Below are positions 53,809 through 64,000 of a stretch of 64,000 nt of DNA, in pieces. Positions within the stretch are counted from its first letter, which is position 1, and the number at the start of each line of letters is the position of its first letter. This DNA is from Cyanobium sp. CACIAM 14 (GTDB lineage Bacteria > Cyanobacteriota > Cyanobacteriia > PCC-6307 > Cyanobiaceae): assembly GCA_000708525.1 (NCBI GenBank), contig JMRP01000007.1:1-64000 (forward strand), in the 5' to 3' direction. A program made the position numbers and the translations under genes. Below the pieces are notes generated by a model, which worked only from the letters and a program-made list of their open reading frames with translations, made no database searches and was not told the DNA's origin.

Positions 53809-55782
53809 GTGCTCACGGGTCTGCGCCTCGAGAACATCGCCCTGATCGAGCGCCTGGAGCTGGCGTTCTCCGAGGGCTTCACCGTGCTCACCGGTGAGAC
53901 CGGAGCCGGCAAGTCGATCCTCCTCGATGCCCTCGATGCCCTGCTGGGGGGAGCCCAGGGCAGCCAGGGGGCGCGGCTGCTGCGGCGTGGGGCCGTTCGT
54001 GGCCGGATCGAAGCCAGCTTCCGCCTGGCGCCGCCCCTGCTCGAGTGGCTGGAGCGGCAGGAGCTGGAGGCCGAGGAGGGGGAGCTGCTGCTCAGCCGCG
54101 ACTGGCGCCTGCAGGACGGCCGGCTCACCAGCCGCCACCGGCTCAACGGGCTGGTGGTGAGCCGCACCCAGGTGCTGGACCTGCGTCCCCTGCTGCTGGA
54201 TCTCACCGTGCAGGGCCAGACCCAGCAGCTGGCCCGGCCCGGCCAGCAGCGCCGCTGGCTGGATCGCTTCGCCGGTGAGGGCACCGCCACGGCCCTTGCC
54301 GCCACCCGGGCCGCCTGGCGCCGTTGGCGGCAGCAGGCGGACGCCCTGGAGCGCGCCCTGGCCGACCGGGAGCGTTCCGCCCTGGAGCGGGCCCGCCAGG
54401 AGGAACTGCTGGCCGATCTGGAGGCGGGCGGCCTCGAGGATCCCCAGGAACGGCAGCGGCTTCAGGCGGAGCAGGACCGGCTGGCCCACGGGGTGCGGCT
54501 GCAGGAGGGCGTGATGACCCTGCTCGGCCGGCTGGTGGAGGGTGCCGAGGGGGCCCCGTCGGTGCTGGATCACCTGGCCGCCTGCGACCAGGAGCTGCAG
54601 ACCATGGCGGGCCTGGATGCCGGCGTGGCCGACCTGCAGGGAGCCTGCGCCGATGCCCTGGCCCGGCTGCAGGATCTCAGCCGCGATCTGGATCGCTACG
54701 GCGCCCTGCTGGAGAGCGATCCGGAAAGCCTGGCCCTGCTGCAGGAGCGGATGGCCCGGCTCAAGGCCCTGGAGCGGCGCCACGGCCAGGAGCTGCCGGA
54801 GCTGATCGCCCTGCGCGACCGGCTGCGGCAGGCGCTTGGGGAGGGCGGTTCGGAGGCTGCGCTGGCCGGCCTGCAGGCGGCCGAGGCCGCCGCCCGTCAG
54901 GAGCGGGATCGGGCCAATGCCCTGCTGAGCCGGGCCCGCAGCGCCGCCGCCCGGACGCTCGAGGACCAGCTGATGGAGGCCCTGCGGCCCATGGGCCTGG
55001 CCGCTGTGCGGTTCGCCGTGGAGCTCTCGCCGGCCGAGCCCGGCGAGGAGGGGGCCGACGCGGTGCGGTTCCTGTTCTCCGCCAACCCGGGGCAGCCACT
55101 GGCTCCGCTGGCGGAGGTGGCTTCCGGCGGCGAGATGAGCCGCTTCCTGCTGGCGCTGAAGACCTGCCTGGCCGCGGCCGATCCCCACGTCACCCTGCTG
55201 TTCGACGAGATCGACACCGGAGTGAGCGGCCGGGTGAGCGGGGCGATGGCCCAGCTGCTGCGCCGCCTGGCGGAGCGGCGCCAGGTGTTCTGCGTCACCC
55301 ACCAGCCCCTGGTGGCCGCAGCGGCGCACCACCACTTCCGGGTGAGCAAGAGCGTGGTGGCGGGTCACACCCACACCCGGGTGTCCCACCTGCGGGACAC
55401 TGCCGAGCGCCAGGCGGAACTGGCGGAACTGGCCGGAGGCGATACCGGCGAGGCCCACAGCTACGCGGCGAGCCTGCTGGGCTCAGGGAATCCGCTCGCT
55501 GCCGCCTCGACCGACCCCGCCGCTTCCCACCCCGGCCCGTTCGAGCAGCCCCAGCAGCAGCACGGCGATGGCGGCGGTGAGCAGCACCGTCAGCAGCTGG
55601 GCCGGCCCCAGGGGCGCCAGCTCCAGAACGCGGCGGATGCCGGGGACCGCCAGCAGCAGCAGCCAGAGCCCCAGGCCGAGGCCGGCCACGGCCGCGGTGA
55701 CGGGGCTGCGGCCATCCCCGTTCAGCCACACCAGGCCGCCGCCGGCGAGCAGCAGCAGGGAGAACACCAGACTGCGGCGTGA
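53809..55782 (+). CDS. recN: DNA repair protein RecN with abnormal C-terminal extension
   Basis: The first 560 residues are an SMC-like RecN ATPase: RLENIALIERLELAF, Walker A LTGETGAGKSILLDAL, a long central coiled coil, the signature VASGGEMSRFLLALK, Walker B TLLFDEIDTGVSGRVSG and the D/H-loop VFCVTHQPLVAAAA. RecN aids double-strand-break repair. Normal RecN would end shortly after HSYAASLL at about 55480. Here there is no stop, and roughly 100 more residues of Gln/Gly-rich sequence run antisense over the P-type ATPase. It starts with GTG at 53809 behind an SD-like CGGAGG. Confidence 0.93.
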   Translation: MLTGLRLENIALIERLELAFSEGFTVLTGETGAGKSILLDALDALLGGAQGSQGARLLRRGAVRGRIEASFRLAPPLLEWLERQELEAEEGELLLSRDWRLQDGRLTSRHRLNGLVVSRTQVLDLRPLLLDLTVQGQTQQLARPGQQRRWLDRFAGEGTATALAATRAAWRRWRQQADALERALADRERSALERARQEELLADLEAGGLEDPQERQRLQAEQDRLAHGVRLQEGVMTLLGRLVEGAEGAPSVLDHLAACDQELQTMAGLDAGVADLQGACADALARLQDLSRDLDRYGALLESDPESLALLQERMARLKALERRHGQELPELIALRDRLRQALGEGGSEAALAGLQAAEAAARQERDRANALLSRARSAAARTLEDQLMEALRPMGLAAVRFAVELSPAEPGEEGADAVRFLFSANPGQPLAPLAEVASGGEMSRFLLALKTCLAAADPHVTLLFDEIDTGVSGRVSGAMAQLLRRLAERRQVFCVTHQPLVAAAAHHHFRVSKSVVAGHTHTRVSHLRDTAERQAELAELAGGDTGEAHSYAASLLGSGNPLAAASTDPAASHPGPFEQPQQQHGDGGGEQHRQQLGRPQGRQLQNAADAGDRQQQQPEPQAEAGHGRGDGAAAIPVQPHQAAAGEQQQGEHQTAA

Positions 55783-57876
55783 GGCGGCCTCCGCCTCCGG
55801 CCAGAAGGCCAGCACCAGCACCGCCAGCGTCACGACCGAACCCTGAAGGAGCGACCGGCGCCATGTCCGGGGGCCGAACAGGGGCGCCTCGGGGGGGCGG
55901 GGCGGCTGCCGCATCAGATCGGGCCTGCCCGGCAGGGCCTCGAACACCACGGTGCAGGCCGGATCGATCACCAGGTGCAGCAGGGCGATGTGCACGGGCA
56001 GCAGGATCAGGGGCTGGCCGGGAACCAGCAGCGGCAGCAGGCCCAGCGTCGCGATCGGCAGGTGGATCGCCAGCGTGTAGCCCAGGGCGAGGTGCAGGTT
56101 GGCGTCCACCCTCCGGCCCAGTTCCAGCGCCCGCACCAGATCACGGAAGGTGTCCTCCAGCAGCACCAGATCCGCCGATTCCCGGGCCACGGCCGTGCCC
56201 CGCCGGCCCATGGCCACGCCGATGTCGGCGGCCTTCAGGGCCGGGCCGTCGTTGACCCCATCGCCGGTCATGGCCACCACCTCGCCGGCGGCCTGCAGGG
56301 CGCGCACCAGCTGCAGCTTCTGCTGGGGCAGCACCCGGGCGAACACCGACACCTCGCGGATGCTGTCGGCCAGAGCGCCGGGCGGCAGGGCCGCCAGCTC
56401 CTGGCCGCAGAGCACCGGCCCGGGCGGAAGGCCGGCCTGATCGCCGATCGAGCGGGCGGTCACCGGACTGTCGCCGGTGATCATCACCACCCGCACGCCG
56501 GCCCCCCGCGCCGTGGCGATCGCCGCCGGCACATCGGCCCGCAGCGGATCGGCCAGGGCCAGAAACCCCACCGGTTCGAACAGGTAGTCGTGCACGCCGG
56601 CGGCCTCTCCGTTCACCTGCGCAGCCGGGCCGGGATGCAGCGGGGCGCCATCGAGCCCGCGGGCCACCGCCAGCACCCGCAGCCCCCGGGCGGCGAGCCC
56701 CTCGGCCGCGGCCAGCAGCGCGCCGGTCTGGGCGGCATCGATGTGGCAGAGATCGGCGATCGCCTCCGGTGCCCCCTTCGCCGCCAGCCGCGGGCGGCCG
56801 TCGCCGTCCCGCCAGAGACGGGAGAAGACCAGCAGATTGCTCTGCAGCGGGTATTCCCTCTCCAGGGGCCAGTCGGGATGGAGGTGTTCGGTGTCGCCCA
56901 GATGGTCGAGGGCCAGGCGCTGGATCGCCAGTTCCATGGCATCCACCGGATCGCCGCGGCTGGCCAGCACCGCCATCTCCACGAGATGGTGAAAGGGTTC
57001 CTCCAGGGGCTCGCCGGCCTGCCAGTGCTCCAGCTGCGGCCAGGTGAGCAGCTGCTGGACACCCATGCGGTTCTCGGTGAGGGTCCCGGTCTTGTCGACG
57101 GCGAGCACCGTGGCGCTGCCCAGGCTCTCCACCGCCGCCGGCCAGCGGGCCAGCACGCCGATCCGTGCCAGCCGCAGAGCCCCCAGCGCCAGGAACAGCG
57201 CCAGCACCACGGGAATCTCGTTGGGCAGCACCGCCAGGGCCAGGGCGAGGGCGGCGAGCAGGGCGTGGGGCCAGTCGCCGCTGGCGGTCCCCTGGAGCAC
57301 CGCCAGGGCGGCGCAGAGCCCCAGGGCCAGCACCGTGAGACGGGAGGTGAGGCGCCGCGTCTGCCGCTGCAGGCGGGTGAGCGGGGGCTGCACCGTTGCC
57401 AGGCTGCTGCCCAGCCGGCCCAGTTCGGTGGCCTCGGCCACGGCGGTCACCGTCGCCCAGCCCCGGCCGCCGGCCACCAGCGACCCCGCCAGCACCGGCT
57501 CACCGGGGCGCGCGCGTGCCACCGGCAGGGATTCCCCGGTGAGCAGGGATTCATCCAGCCACAGCCCCACCGCCTCGCTGAGGGCGGCATCGGCCGCCAC
57601 CCGATCGCCTTCCTCCAGACGCAGCAGATCCCCCACCCGCACCTGATCCACGGGAAGCTCCAGGTCCACGCCCTCGCGGCGCACGTGGGCGTGGGGCGCC
57701 GAGAGGCGGGCCAGTTCGGCCAGGGCCCGCTGGCTGCGTTGCTCCTGAATGACATCCAGGAGGGTGATGGCGACCACGAACACCAGCAGGATCCCGCTGT
57801 CGATCCACTCCCCGAGCAGGGCGTAGATCGCGGCGCAGCTCAGCAGCAGCAGGTTGGTGGGCTCCAGCCAGCTCAT
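55483..57876 (-). CDS. P-type cation-transporting ATPase lacking the N-terminal domain
   Basis: The 797-residue pump has the actuator loop LLTGESLPVARA, the M4 motif LPNEIPVVLALFLALG, phosphorylation motif LAVDKTGTLTENRMG and the nucleotide domain with AAKGAPEA. It then has MITGDSPVTARSIGDQAG, the hinge MTGDGVNDGPALKAADIGVA and about six C-terminal helices. The IMP-like PNEIP sequence resembles the P-type subgroup with PEEFP; the transported ion is uncertain. The usual cytosolic N-terminal cation-ATPase domain is absent and M1 starts about six residues in. It follows the decarboxylase gene by 49 bp. Confidence 0.9.
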   Translation of the reverse strand: MSWLEPTNLLLLSCAAIYALLGEWIDSGILLVFVVAITLLDVIQEQRSQRALAELARLSAPHAHVRREGVDLELPVDQVRVGDLLRLEEGDRVAADAALSEAVGLWLDESLLTGESLPVARARPGEPVLAGSLVAGGRGWATVTAVAEATELGRLGSSLATVQPPLTRLQRQTRRLTSRLTVLALGLCAALAVLQGTASGDWPHALLAALALALAVLPNEIPVVLALFLALGALRLARIGVLARWPAAVESLGSATVLAVDKTGTLTENRMGVQQLLTWPQLEHWQAGEPLEEPFHHLVEMAVLASRGDPVDAMELAIQRLALDHLGDTEHLHPDWPLEREYPLQSNLLVFSRLWRDGDGRPRLAAKGAPEAIADLCHIDAAQTGALLAAAEGLAARGLRVLAVARGLDGAPLHPGPAAQVNGEAAGVHDYLFEPVGFLALADPLRADVPAAIATARGAGVRVVMITGDSPVTARSIGDQAGLPPGPVLCGQELAALPPGALADSIREVSVFARVLPQQKLQLVRALQAAGEVVAMTGDGVNDGPALKAADIGVAMGRRGTAVARESADLVLLEDTFRDLVRALELGRRVDANLHLALGYTLAIHLPIATLGLLPLLVPGQPLILLPVHIALLHLVIDPACTVVFEALPGRPDLMRQPPRPPEAPLFGPRTWRRSLLQGSVVTLAVLVLAFWPEAEAASRRSLVFSLLLLAGGGLVWLNGDGRSPVTAAVAGLGLGLWLLLLAVPGIRRVLELAPLGPAQLLTVLLTAAIAVLLLGLLERAGVGSGGVGRGGSERIP

Positions 57877-57925
57877 GCGCTCTGAGCGGATCCCCCCCTG
57901 CATAGCCCGGCGGCCTGGACCGGGA

Positions 57926-59287
57926 TCAGTGGTGGAACCCCGAGGCTTCCTCGCCGCTGAGATGGGCGTGCCGGGGATGGCGCTCGAAGAAGGCCACGGC
58001 CTGGCGGATGTCCTCCAGCAGCAGGGCGGCCAGATCCCGGCTGACGCCATGGCGTACGAGGATCCGCTGCACGCTTCTGTCCTGGCAGTGGGCCGGAAGC
58101 GTGTAGGCGGGAACCTGCCAGCCCCGCACCCGCAGCCGATCCGCCAGGGAGAAGAGATTGAAGCCCGGCTCCGTGCCCTCCTTCATCGTCCAGCAGACGG
58201 CCGGGATGCCGCTGGCCGGATCGCCCCCGTAAACGATCTCGAAGGGTCCCAGTCCGGCGATCGCGTCGGCCAGGAATCGGGCCGTGTCGTAGCAGGTGGC
58301 ATGCACCTTTCGATAACCCTCGCGGCCCAGCCGCAGGAAGTTGTAGTACTGGGAGACGACCTGGCCTCCCGGTCTGGAGAAGTTCAGGGAGAGGTCACGC
58401 ATGTTCCCCCCCAGGTAATTCACCCAGAACACCATCTCCTCCGGCAGGTCGGAGGCCTCCCGCCAGAGCACCCAGCCCACCCCCAGGGGAGCCAGGCCGA
58501 ACTTGTGGCCGGAGGCATTGATCGAGCGGACCCGGGGAAGCCGGAAATCCCAGATCAGATCGGGGGCGCAGAAGGGCGCCAGAAATCCGCCGCTGGCGGC
58601 GTCCACGTGAATGGGGATGTCCAGGCCGGTGCTGTCCTGCAGCCCGTCGAGGGCGTCGGAGAGCTGCCGCACCGGTTCGTACTGGCCCGTGAAGGTGACC
58701 CCGAGCGTGGGTACCACGCCGATGGTGTTCGCGTCGCAGGGCGCGAGGGCCTTCTCGGGCGTGAGGATCCACCGCCCCGGCTCCATCGGGATCTCGCGCA
58801 GCTCGATGTCCCAGTAGCGGCAGAACTTGTGCCAGCAGATCTGCACCGGACCGGTCACCAGATTCGGCCGGTCGGTGGAGAGACCGGCGCGTTTCCTGGC
58901 CGCCTCCCAGCGGCGCTTCATCGCCAGCCCGCCGAGCATGGCGGCCTCGCTGGAGCCGGTGGTGGAGGCGCCGATGGACCCGCTGATCGAGGGGGCGTTC
59001 CAGAGATCGGCCAGCATGTGGAGGCATCGGGCCTCGATCTCCGCTGTCTGGGGATATTCGTCCTTGTCCTCGATGTTCTTGTCGATGCAGAGGTTCATCA
59101 GGTCATGAACTTCCTCCTCCACCCAGGTCTGGCAGAAGGTGGCCAGATTCTGGCGGGCATTGCCATCGAGCATCAGCTCGTCGCGCACCGCCGCGTACAC
59201 CACCCTGGGATCGCTTTCCACCGCCGGGAACTGCTGTTTCGGCAGGGGGCCGACCAGATCCACCGCGGCATAGATGTCGTCGTCCAT
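57926..59287 (-). CDS. gad: glutamate decarboxylase
   Basis: The 453-residue PLP enzyme converts glutamate to GABA, consuming a proton. It has [48 protein letters not shown] with Asp229, and the PLP lysine at [15 protein letters not shown] (Lys262). The C-terminus ends ASGFHH, reminiscent of the His-containing autoinhibitory tail of E. coli GadB; that parallel is inference. It precedes a P-type ATPase gene on the same strand, suggesting a joint role in acid or ion stress. No Glu/GABA antiporter is nearby. Confidence 0.95.
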   Translation of the reverse strand: MDDDIYAAVDLVGPLPKQQFPAVESDPRVVYAAVRDELMLDGNARQNLATFCQTWVEEEVHDLMNLCIDKNIEDKDEYPQTAEIEARCLHMLADLWNAPSISGSIGASTTGSSEAAMLGGLAMKRRWEAARKRAGLSTDRPNLVTGPVQICWHKFCRYWDIELREIPMEPGRWILTPEKALAPCDANTIGVVPTLGVTFTGQYEPVRQLSDALDGLQDSTGLDIPIHVDAASGGFLAPFCAPDLIWDFRLPRVRSINASGHKFGLAPLGVGWVLWREASDLPEEMVFWVNYLGGNMRDLSLNFSRPGGQVVSQYYNFLRLGREGYRKVHATCYDTARFLADAIAGLGPFEIVYGGDPASGIPAVCWTMKEGTEPGFNLFSLADRLRVRGWQVPAYTLPAHCQDRSVQRILVRHGVSRDLAALLLEDIRQAVAFFERHPRHAHLSGEEASGFHH

Positions 59288-59490
59288 GATCGCTCCAGGT
59301 GAGACGTCGCACGAGGGAATCCTGGAGTCGGGGAGGCAACCCGACGGTTCCGGTTCGGCCGCTTTACCGGCTGACAGAGAGGTGTAGGCGCGGTTGTCTG
59401 CCCGCAGCGGAGCCCGGTGGATCCTGCGATGATCCATCCTCATGCCGCGATCCCTCCAGGAGAGGACGTATGGCCAACCTTCTGCTGTAG

Positions 59491-59832
59491 GTGCTTCTGG
59501 GGATCCTGGCCGGTTTCCTCAGCGGGCTGATCGGCATCGGCGGCGGCGTCATCATCGTTCCTGCGCTGATCTTCGGCTTCGGCCTGTCCCAGCATCAAGC
59601 GCAGGGCACAACCCTGGCGCTCCTGGTTCCGCCGATCGGTCTGCTTGCAGCCTGGACCTGCTACCAGCACGGTTATGTCCACCTCAGGATCGCCCTGTTC
59701 ATCTGTCTTGGCTTTCTGGTGGGCGGTCTGCTCGGCGCCAGGCTCGCCACCCAGGTGCCGGATCAACTCCTGGAGCGGATCTTCGGGGGAGCGCTGATGC
59801 TGATCGCCTTCAAGATGATCCTGGGACGCTGA
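59491..59832 (+). CDS. TauE/SafE-family membrane protein, half-length, with upstream nonsense codon
   Basis: This hydrophobic 113-residue protein has the TauE/SafE glycine motif [16 protein letters not shown] and about four membrane helices, one copy of the repeat that normally occurs twice. An ATG at 59470 with a strong ribosome site (AGGAGAGG, 59458-59465) opens MANLLL, then TAG at 59488. The next codon, GTG at 59491, continues in frame as [13 protein letters not shown]. So the original gene probably began at 59470 and was interrupted, unless translation reinitiates at the GTG. Known family members export organic anions. Confidence 0.75.
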   Translation: MLLGILAGFLSGLIGIGGGVIIVPALIFGFGLSQHQAQGTTLALLVPPIGLLAAWTCYQHGYVHLRIALFICLGFLVGGLLGARLATQVPDQLLERIFGGALMLIAFKMILGR

Positions 59833-60146
59833 GCCTCTGCCATGGACTCTTCGAATCCCCAGGGCTGACCCCTTCCAGTCTGATTTCGGCCATGGGCACC
59901 CCTCGGTGCGAGGGATCGATCGTCACTTCCCTCCGCGCGGCATGGTTCGCCGGGGAGTGGATAGGGTTGAAGGGGTCCCGGTGGATCCGGGGTGAGCAGT
60001 CGGCAGGGTTCAGACGTAAGAAGGGCGCGGCGCTGGGAATCTGCGGAGGAGGACCTCCGGACGCGACGGCGTCCTTCCTGAGCCTGAGCGTCTCTGGTCC
60101 GGGGCTCCGCCGGCACGAAAGCCGCCAACCACGGAATCCCACGACC
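59833..60146. other. intergenic stretch without a supported gene
   Basis: The 314-bp gap between the TauE-like and DUF3175 genes shows no open frame with recognisable features. A frame is open upstream of the DUF3175 start, but it reads as low-quality Arg/Ser-rich sequence. I see no tRNA or obvious hairpin with a U-run. Confidence 0.4.
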
Positions 60147-60476
60147 ATGGAATCCCACGAACCGAGCAGACCCGACGATCGCCGGCGGTGGTCGCAGCGG
60201 GTCTCGGAGACCAGCAACGCTCTGGATCTGGAGCCCGGTGTGTTCACCTGGGAGGATCCACTGGCGATCGCCCGCTCGCTGCAGCGCTCGGCGGAGAGGA
60301 GCCGGCGGCGGAAGAGCGATCCCTTTCGCTCGGCCCTGTCGATGCTCAGCTTCTACATCAACCGTGCGGGCCGGCAGCTGCCGGCCGTGCAGCGCGCCCG
60401 GCTGGAGGCCGCCAAGGAGGAGCTGCGGCAGCTCTACGGCCGGCCCCGGCGGCTTTCCCGCCCACCGGCACCATGA
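60147..60476 (+). CDS. DUF3175 family protein
   Basis: The 109-residue protein has the compact conserved core RWSQRVSETSNALDLEPGVF, DPLAIARSLQRSAERSRRRK and PFRSALSMLSFYINRAGRQL, followed by a short helix. I recognise this as DUF3175, a small family common in proteobacteria; its function is unknown. The frame extends far upstream (to 59442), but the ATG at 60147 fits the family length. The stop overlaps the next ATG (ATGA), implying coupled translation. Confidence 0.8.
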   Translation: MESHEPSRPDDRRRWSQRVSETSNALDLEPGVFTWEDPLAIARSLQRSAERSRRRKSDPFRSALSMLSFYINRAGRQLPAVQRARLEAAKEELRQLYGRPRRLSRPPAP

Positions 60477-60661
60477 AGACCCCCGAGGACACCGAGACGA
60501 TCTGTTCGTGCACCGTCGAGGCCCTGCGGCTGTTCGACGGGCTGCTGGAGCCCTGACAGTGGCACGGCCAGCGCTTCGACAGTCCGGAGGTGGTGTAGCC
60601 GCTGGTCTTCCGCCGGCTGGACGGCGAGAGCGTGCTGGGTGGATGGATCGCATTGGGCTGA
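60473..60661 (+). pseudogene. small ORF interrupted by in-frame TGA and TAG
   Basis: The ATG at 60473 overlaps the DUF3175 stop. The frame reads MKTPEDTETICSCTVEALRL, then FDGLLEP, stop TGA (60554-60556), QWHGQRFDSPEVV, stop TAG (60596-60598), and PLVFRRLDGESVLGGWIALG, stop at 60659. The segments between stops look protein-like. Both internal stops are one base from TGG. A decayed gene is the simplest reading. I do not recognise the family, and the open 27-residue first part alone may be what is translated. Confidence 0.5.
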
Positions 60662-60789
60662 CCGTGCCCTTCTTCCTGGTCCTGCGCCGGGAGGCAGGCA
60701 GGCCGGGGGCCCCGGATCCACTCGCTTCACATTCCTTTACAGTTCAGTTGGACCGTGAAGGGCTGCTGGGCCCCGAGGGAGCTGCCGCG

Positions 60790-61611
60790 ATGCGCTGGAC
60801 CGTTGCCGACATTCCCGACCAGTCCGGTCGCGTCGCCCTGGTCACGGGTGCCAACAGCGGCCTCGGCCTGGAGACGGCCCGGGCCCTGGCGGCGAAGGGC
60901 GCCACGGTGCTGCTGGCCTGCCGCTCCCGCGCCCGGGCGGAGCAGGCGCGTCAGGACCTGCTCACCGCCGCCGCCAGCACTGGCGCCCTCGACGTGCTGC
61001 CGCTCGATCTGGCCGATCTGGCCGATGTGGCCGCCGCCGCCCGCTCGGTGGCGGAGCGTTACGGGCGCCTCGATCTGCTGATCAACAACGCCGGCGTGAT
61101 GGCAACGCCCCGGGCCCTCACCCGGAACGGCTTCGAGCTCCAGTTCGGCACCAACCACCTGGGCCACTTCGCCCTCACCCTGGCCCTGCTGCCCCTGCTG
61201 CGCGAGCGGCCCGGCGCCCGGGTGGTCACGGTCACCTCGGGCACCCAGTACTTCGGCCGCATCGCTTTCGATGACCTCCAGGGGGAGCGCCGCTACGACC
61301 GCTGGCAGGCCTACGGCCAGAGCAAGCTCGCCAACGTGATGTTCGCCCTCGAACTGCAGCGGCGCCTGACGGCCCAGGGCAGCCCCGCCCTCTCCCTGGC
61401 GGCCCACCCCGGCCTGGCCCGCACCAACCTGCAGCCGGCCTCCATCGCCGCCACCGGCTCCTGGGTCGAGCCGCTCGCCTACCGGCTCATGGATCCCCTC
61501 TTCCAGAGCGCCGCCATGGGGGCCCTGCCCCAGCTGTTCGCTGCCACCGCCCCGCAGGCCCGGCCGGGCGGCCATTACGGCCCCCGCCAGTGGGGCGGCC
61601 TGCGCGGCTGA
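60790..61611 (+). CDS. short-chain dehydrogenase/reductase, truncated by an in-frame TGA
   Basis: The 273-residue SDR has the cofactor motif VALVTGANSGLGLETARALA, LLINNAGVMATP, QFGTNHLGHFALTLALLP, VVTVTSGTQYFG and the active-site WQAYGQSKLANVMFALELQR (Tyr-x3-Lys), then AAHPGLARTNLQP. It resembles retinol-dehydrogenase-like SDRs. Past the stop at 61609-61611 the same frame continues for 37 codons with PTEVRVAPAALDAG and RRLWDVSEALC, the normal family C-terminus, to a second stop at 61723. The gene is probably truncated, and some function may survive. Confidence 0.88.
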   Translation: MRWTVADIPDQSGRVALVTGANSGLGLETARALAAKGATVLLACRSRARAEQARQDLLTAAASTGALDVLPLDLADLADVAAAARSVAERYGRLDLLINNAGVMATPRALTRNGFELQFGTNHLGHFALTLALLPLLRERPGARVVTVTSGTQYFGRIAFDDLQGERRYDRWQAYGQSKLANVMFALELQRRLTAQGSPALSLAAHPGLARTNLQPASIAATGSWVEPLAYRLMDPLFQSAAMGALPQLFAATAPQARPGGHYGPRQWGGLRG

Positions 61612-61748
61612 CCCACCGAGGTGCGCGTCGCCCCGGCGGCCCTCGATGCCGGCCAGTGCCGGCGTCTCTGGGACGTGAGCGAGGCTCTCTGCGCCGAGGC
61701 GGCTCCCCTGCCGGCCCTGGCCTGAGCCTCTCCCAGGTCCATCCCCCG

Positions 61749-61754
61749 TAGACT
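61749..61754 (+). promoter_or_regulatory. candidate -10 element upstream of uvrA
   Basis: TAGACT lies 22 bases before the uvrA ATG, in the 51-bp gap after the dehydrogenase tail. It fits the relaxed TAxxxT pattern, with no clear -35 box. Confidence 0.3.
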
Positions 61755-61776
61755 CATCGGCTGCCGACCGCACCCC

Positions 61777-64000
<2,224 letters not shown>

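Noticed and set aside
59845-59870. TTCGAATCC-like T-loop sequence
   Set aside because: The neighbouring bases do not pair as a T arm on either strand.

Overview
The window is GC-rich and almost fully coding. It looks like chromosome from a unicellular alpha-cyanobacterium of the Cyanobium/Synechococcus (picocyanobacterial) group. The support is gene content (Gap2-type GAPDH, a TLP40-like cyclophilin, DUF502 and HpsJ-like proteins, a glycine-rich Rbp, short conserved proteins I associate with this group) and gene order. From dnaN leftwards the order dnaN - PRC-barrel protein - purL - purF - (insert) - type IIA topoisomerase A - TPR - queG - HpsJ - DUF502 - nusB - ftsY - PP2C phosphatase - argH - rbp - dus matches, from memory, the start of marine Prochlorococcus/Synechococcus chromosomes. 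To the right, thrC - DUF1400 - ABC1 kinase - recN - uvrA matches the end of those chromosomes. The window therefore probably straddles the replication origin, and the dnaN-thrC gap (about 49.6-50.0 kb) is the best oriC candidate.

Layout. 0.3-7.4 kb: a gamma-glutamylcyclotransferase-like protein, several short conserved hypotheticals, an AbrB-type membrane protein, a secreted protein and a lipoprotein, a HARP-like SNF2 helicase divergent from an HNH endonuclease, and an SDR-type epimerase. 7.4-18.9 kb: housekeeping genes pdxA, efp-accB, a cyclophilin, thiL, gap2, murC-murB, ybaB, and the minus-strand run grpE-dnaJ-tusA-like-rsgA. 19.0-22.9 kb: pilB-pilT-pilC, with pilC split by a one-base frameshift at a C7 tract. 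22.9-37.0 kb: conserved core (FAD oxidoreductase, dusA, rbp, argH, PP2C phosphatase, ftsY, nusB, DUF502, HpsJ, queG, TPR, topoisomerase A).

37.0-43.6 kb is an accessory insert between purF and the topoisomerase gene: a partly AT-richer sulfatase, a VOC protein, a DUF1254 protein, a secreted phytochelatin-synthase-like protein and a GT4 glycosyltransferase. 43.6-55.5 kb returns to the core (purF, purL, dnaN, thrC, ABC1 kinase, recN). 55.5-61.7 kb is a second accessory block between recN and uvrA: a P-type ATPase, glutamate decarboxylase, a TauE/SafE-like protein, DUF3175, a broken small ORF and a short-chain dehydrogenase. This block shows repeated damage: recN has lost its normal stop and runs antisense into the ATPase, the ATPase lacks its N-terminal domain, and tauE, the small ORF and the dehydrogenase are interrupted by in-frame TAG/TGA codons. 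The window ends inside uvrA.

No tRNA, rRNA, CRISPR array or intact insertion sequence was recognised. Family names come from recognising motifs by eye; no database search was run.
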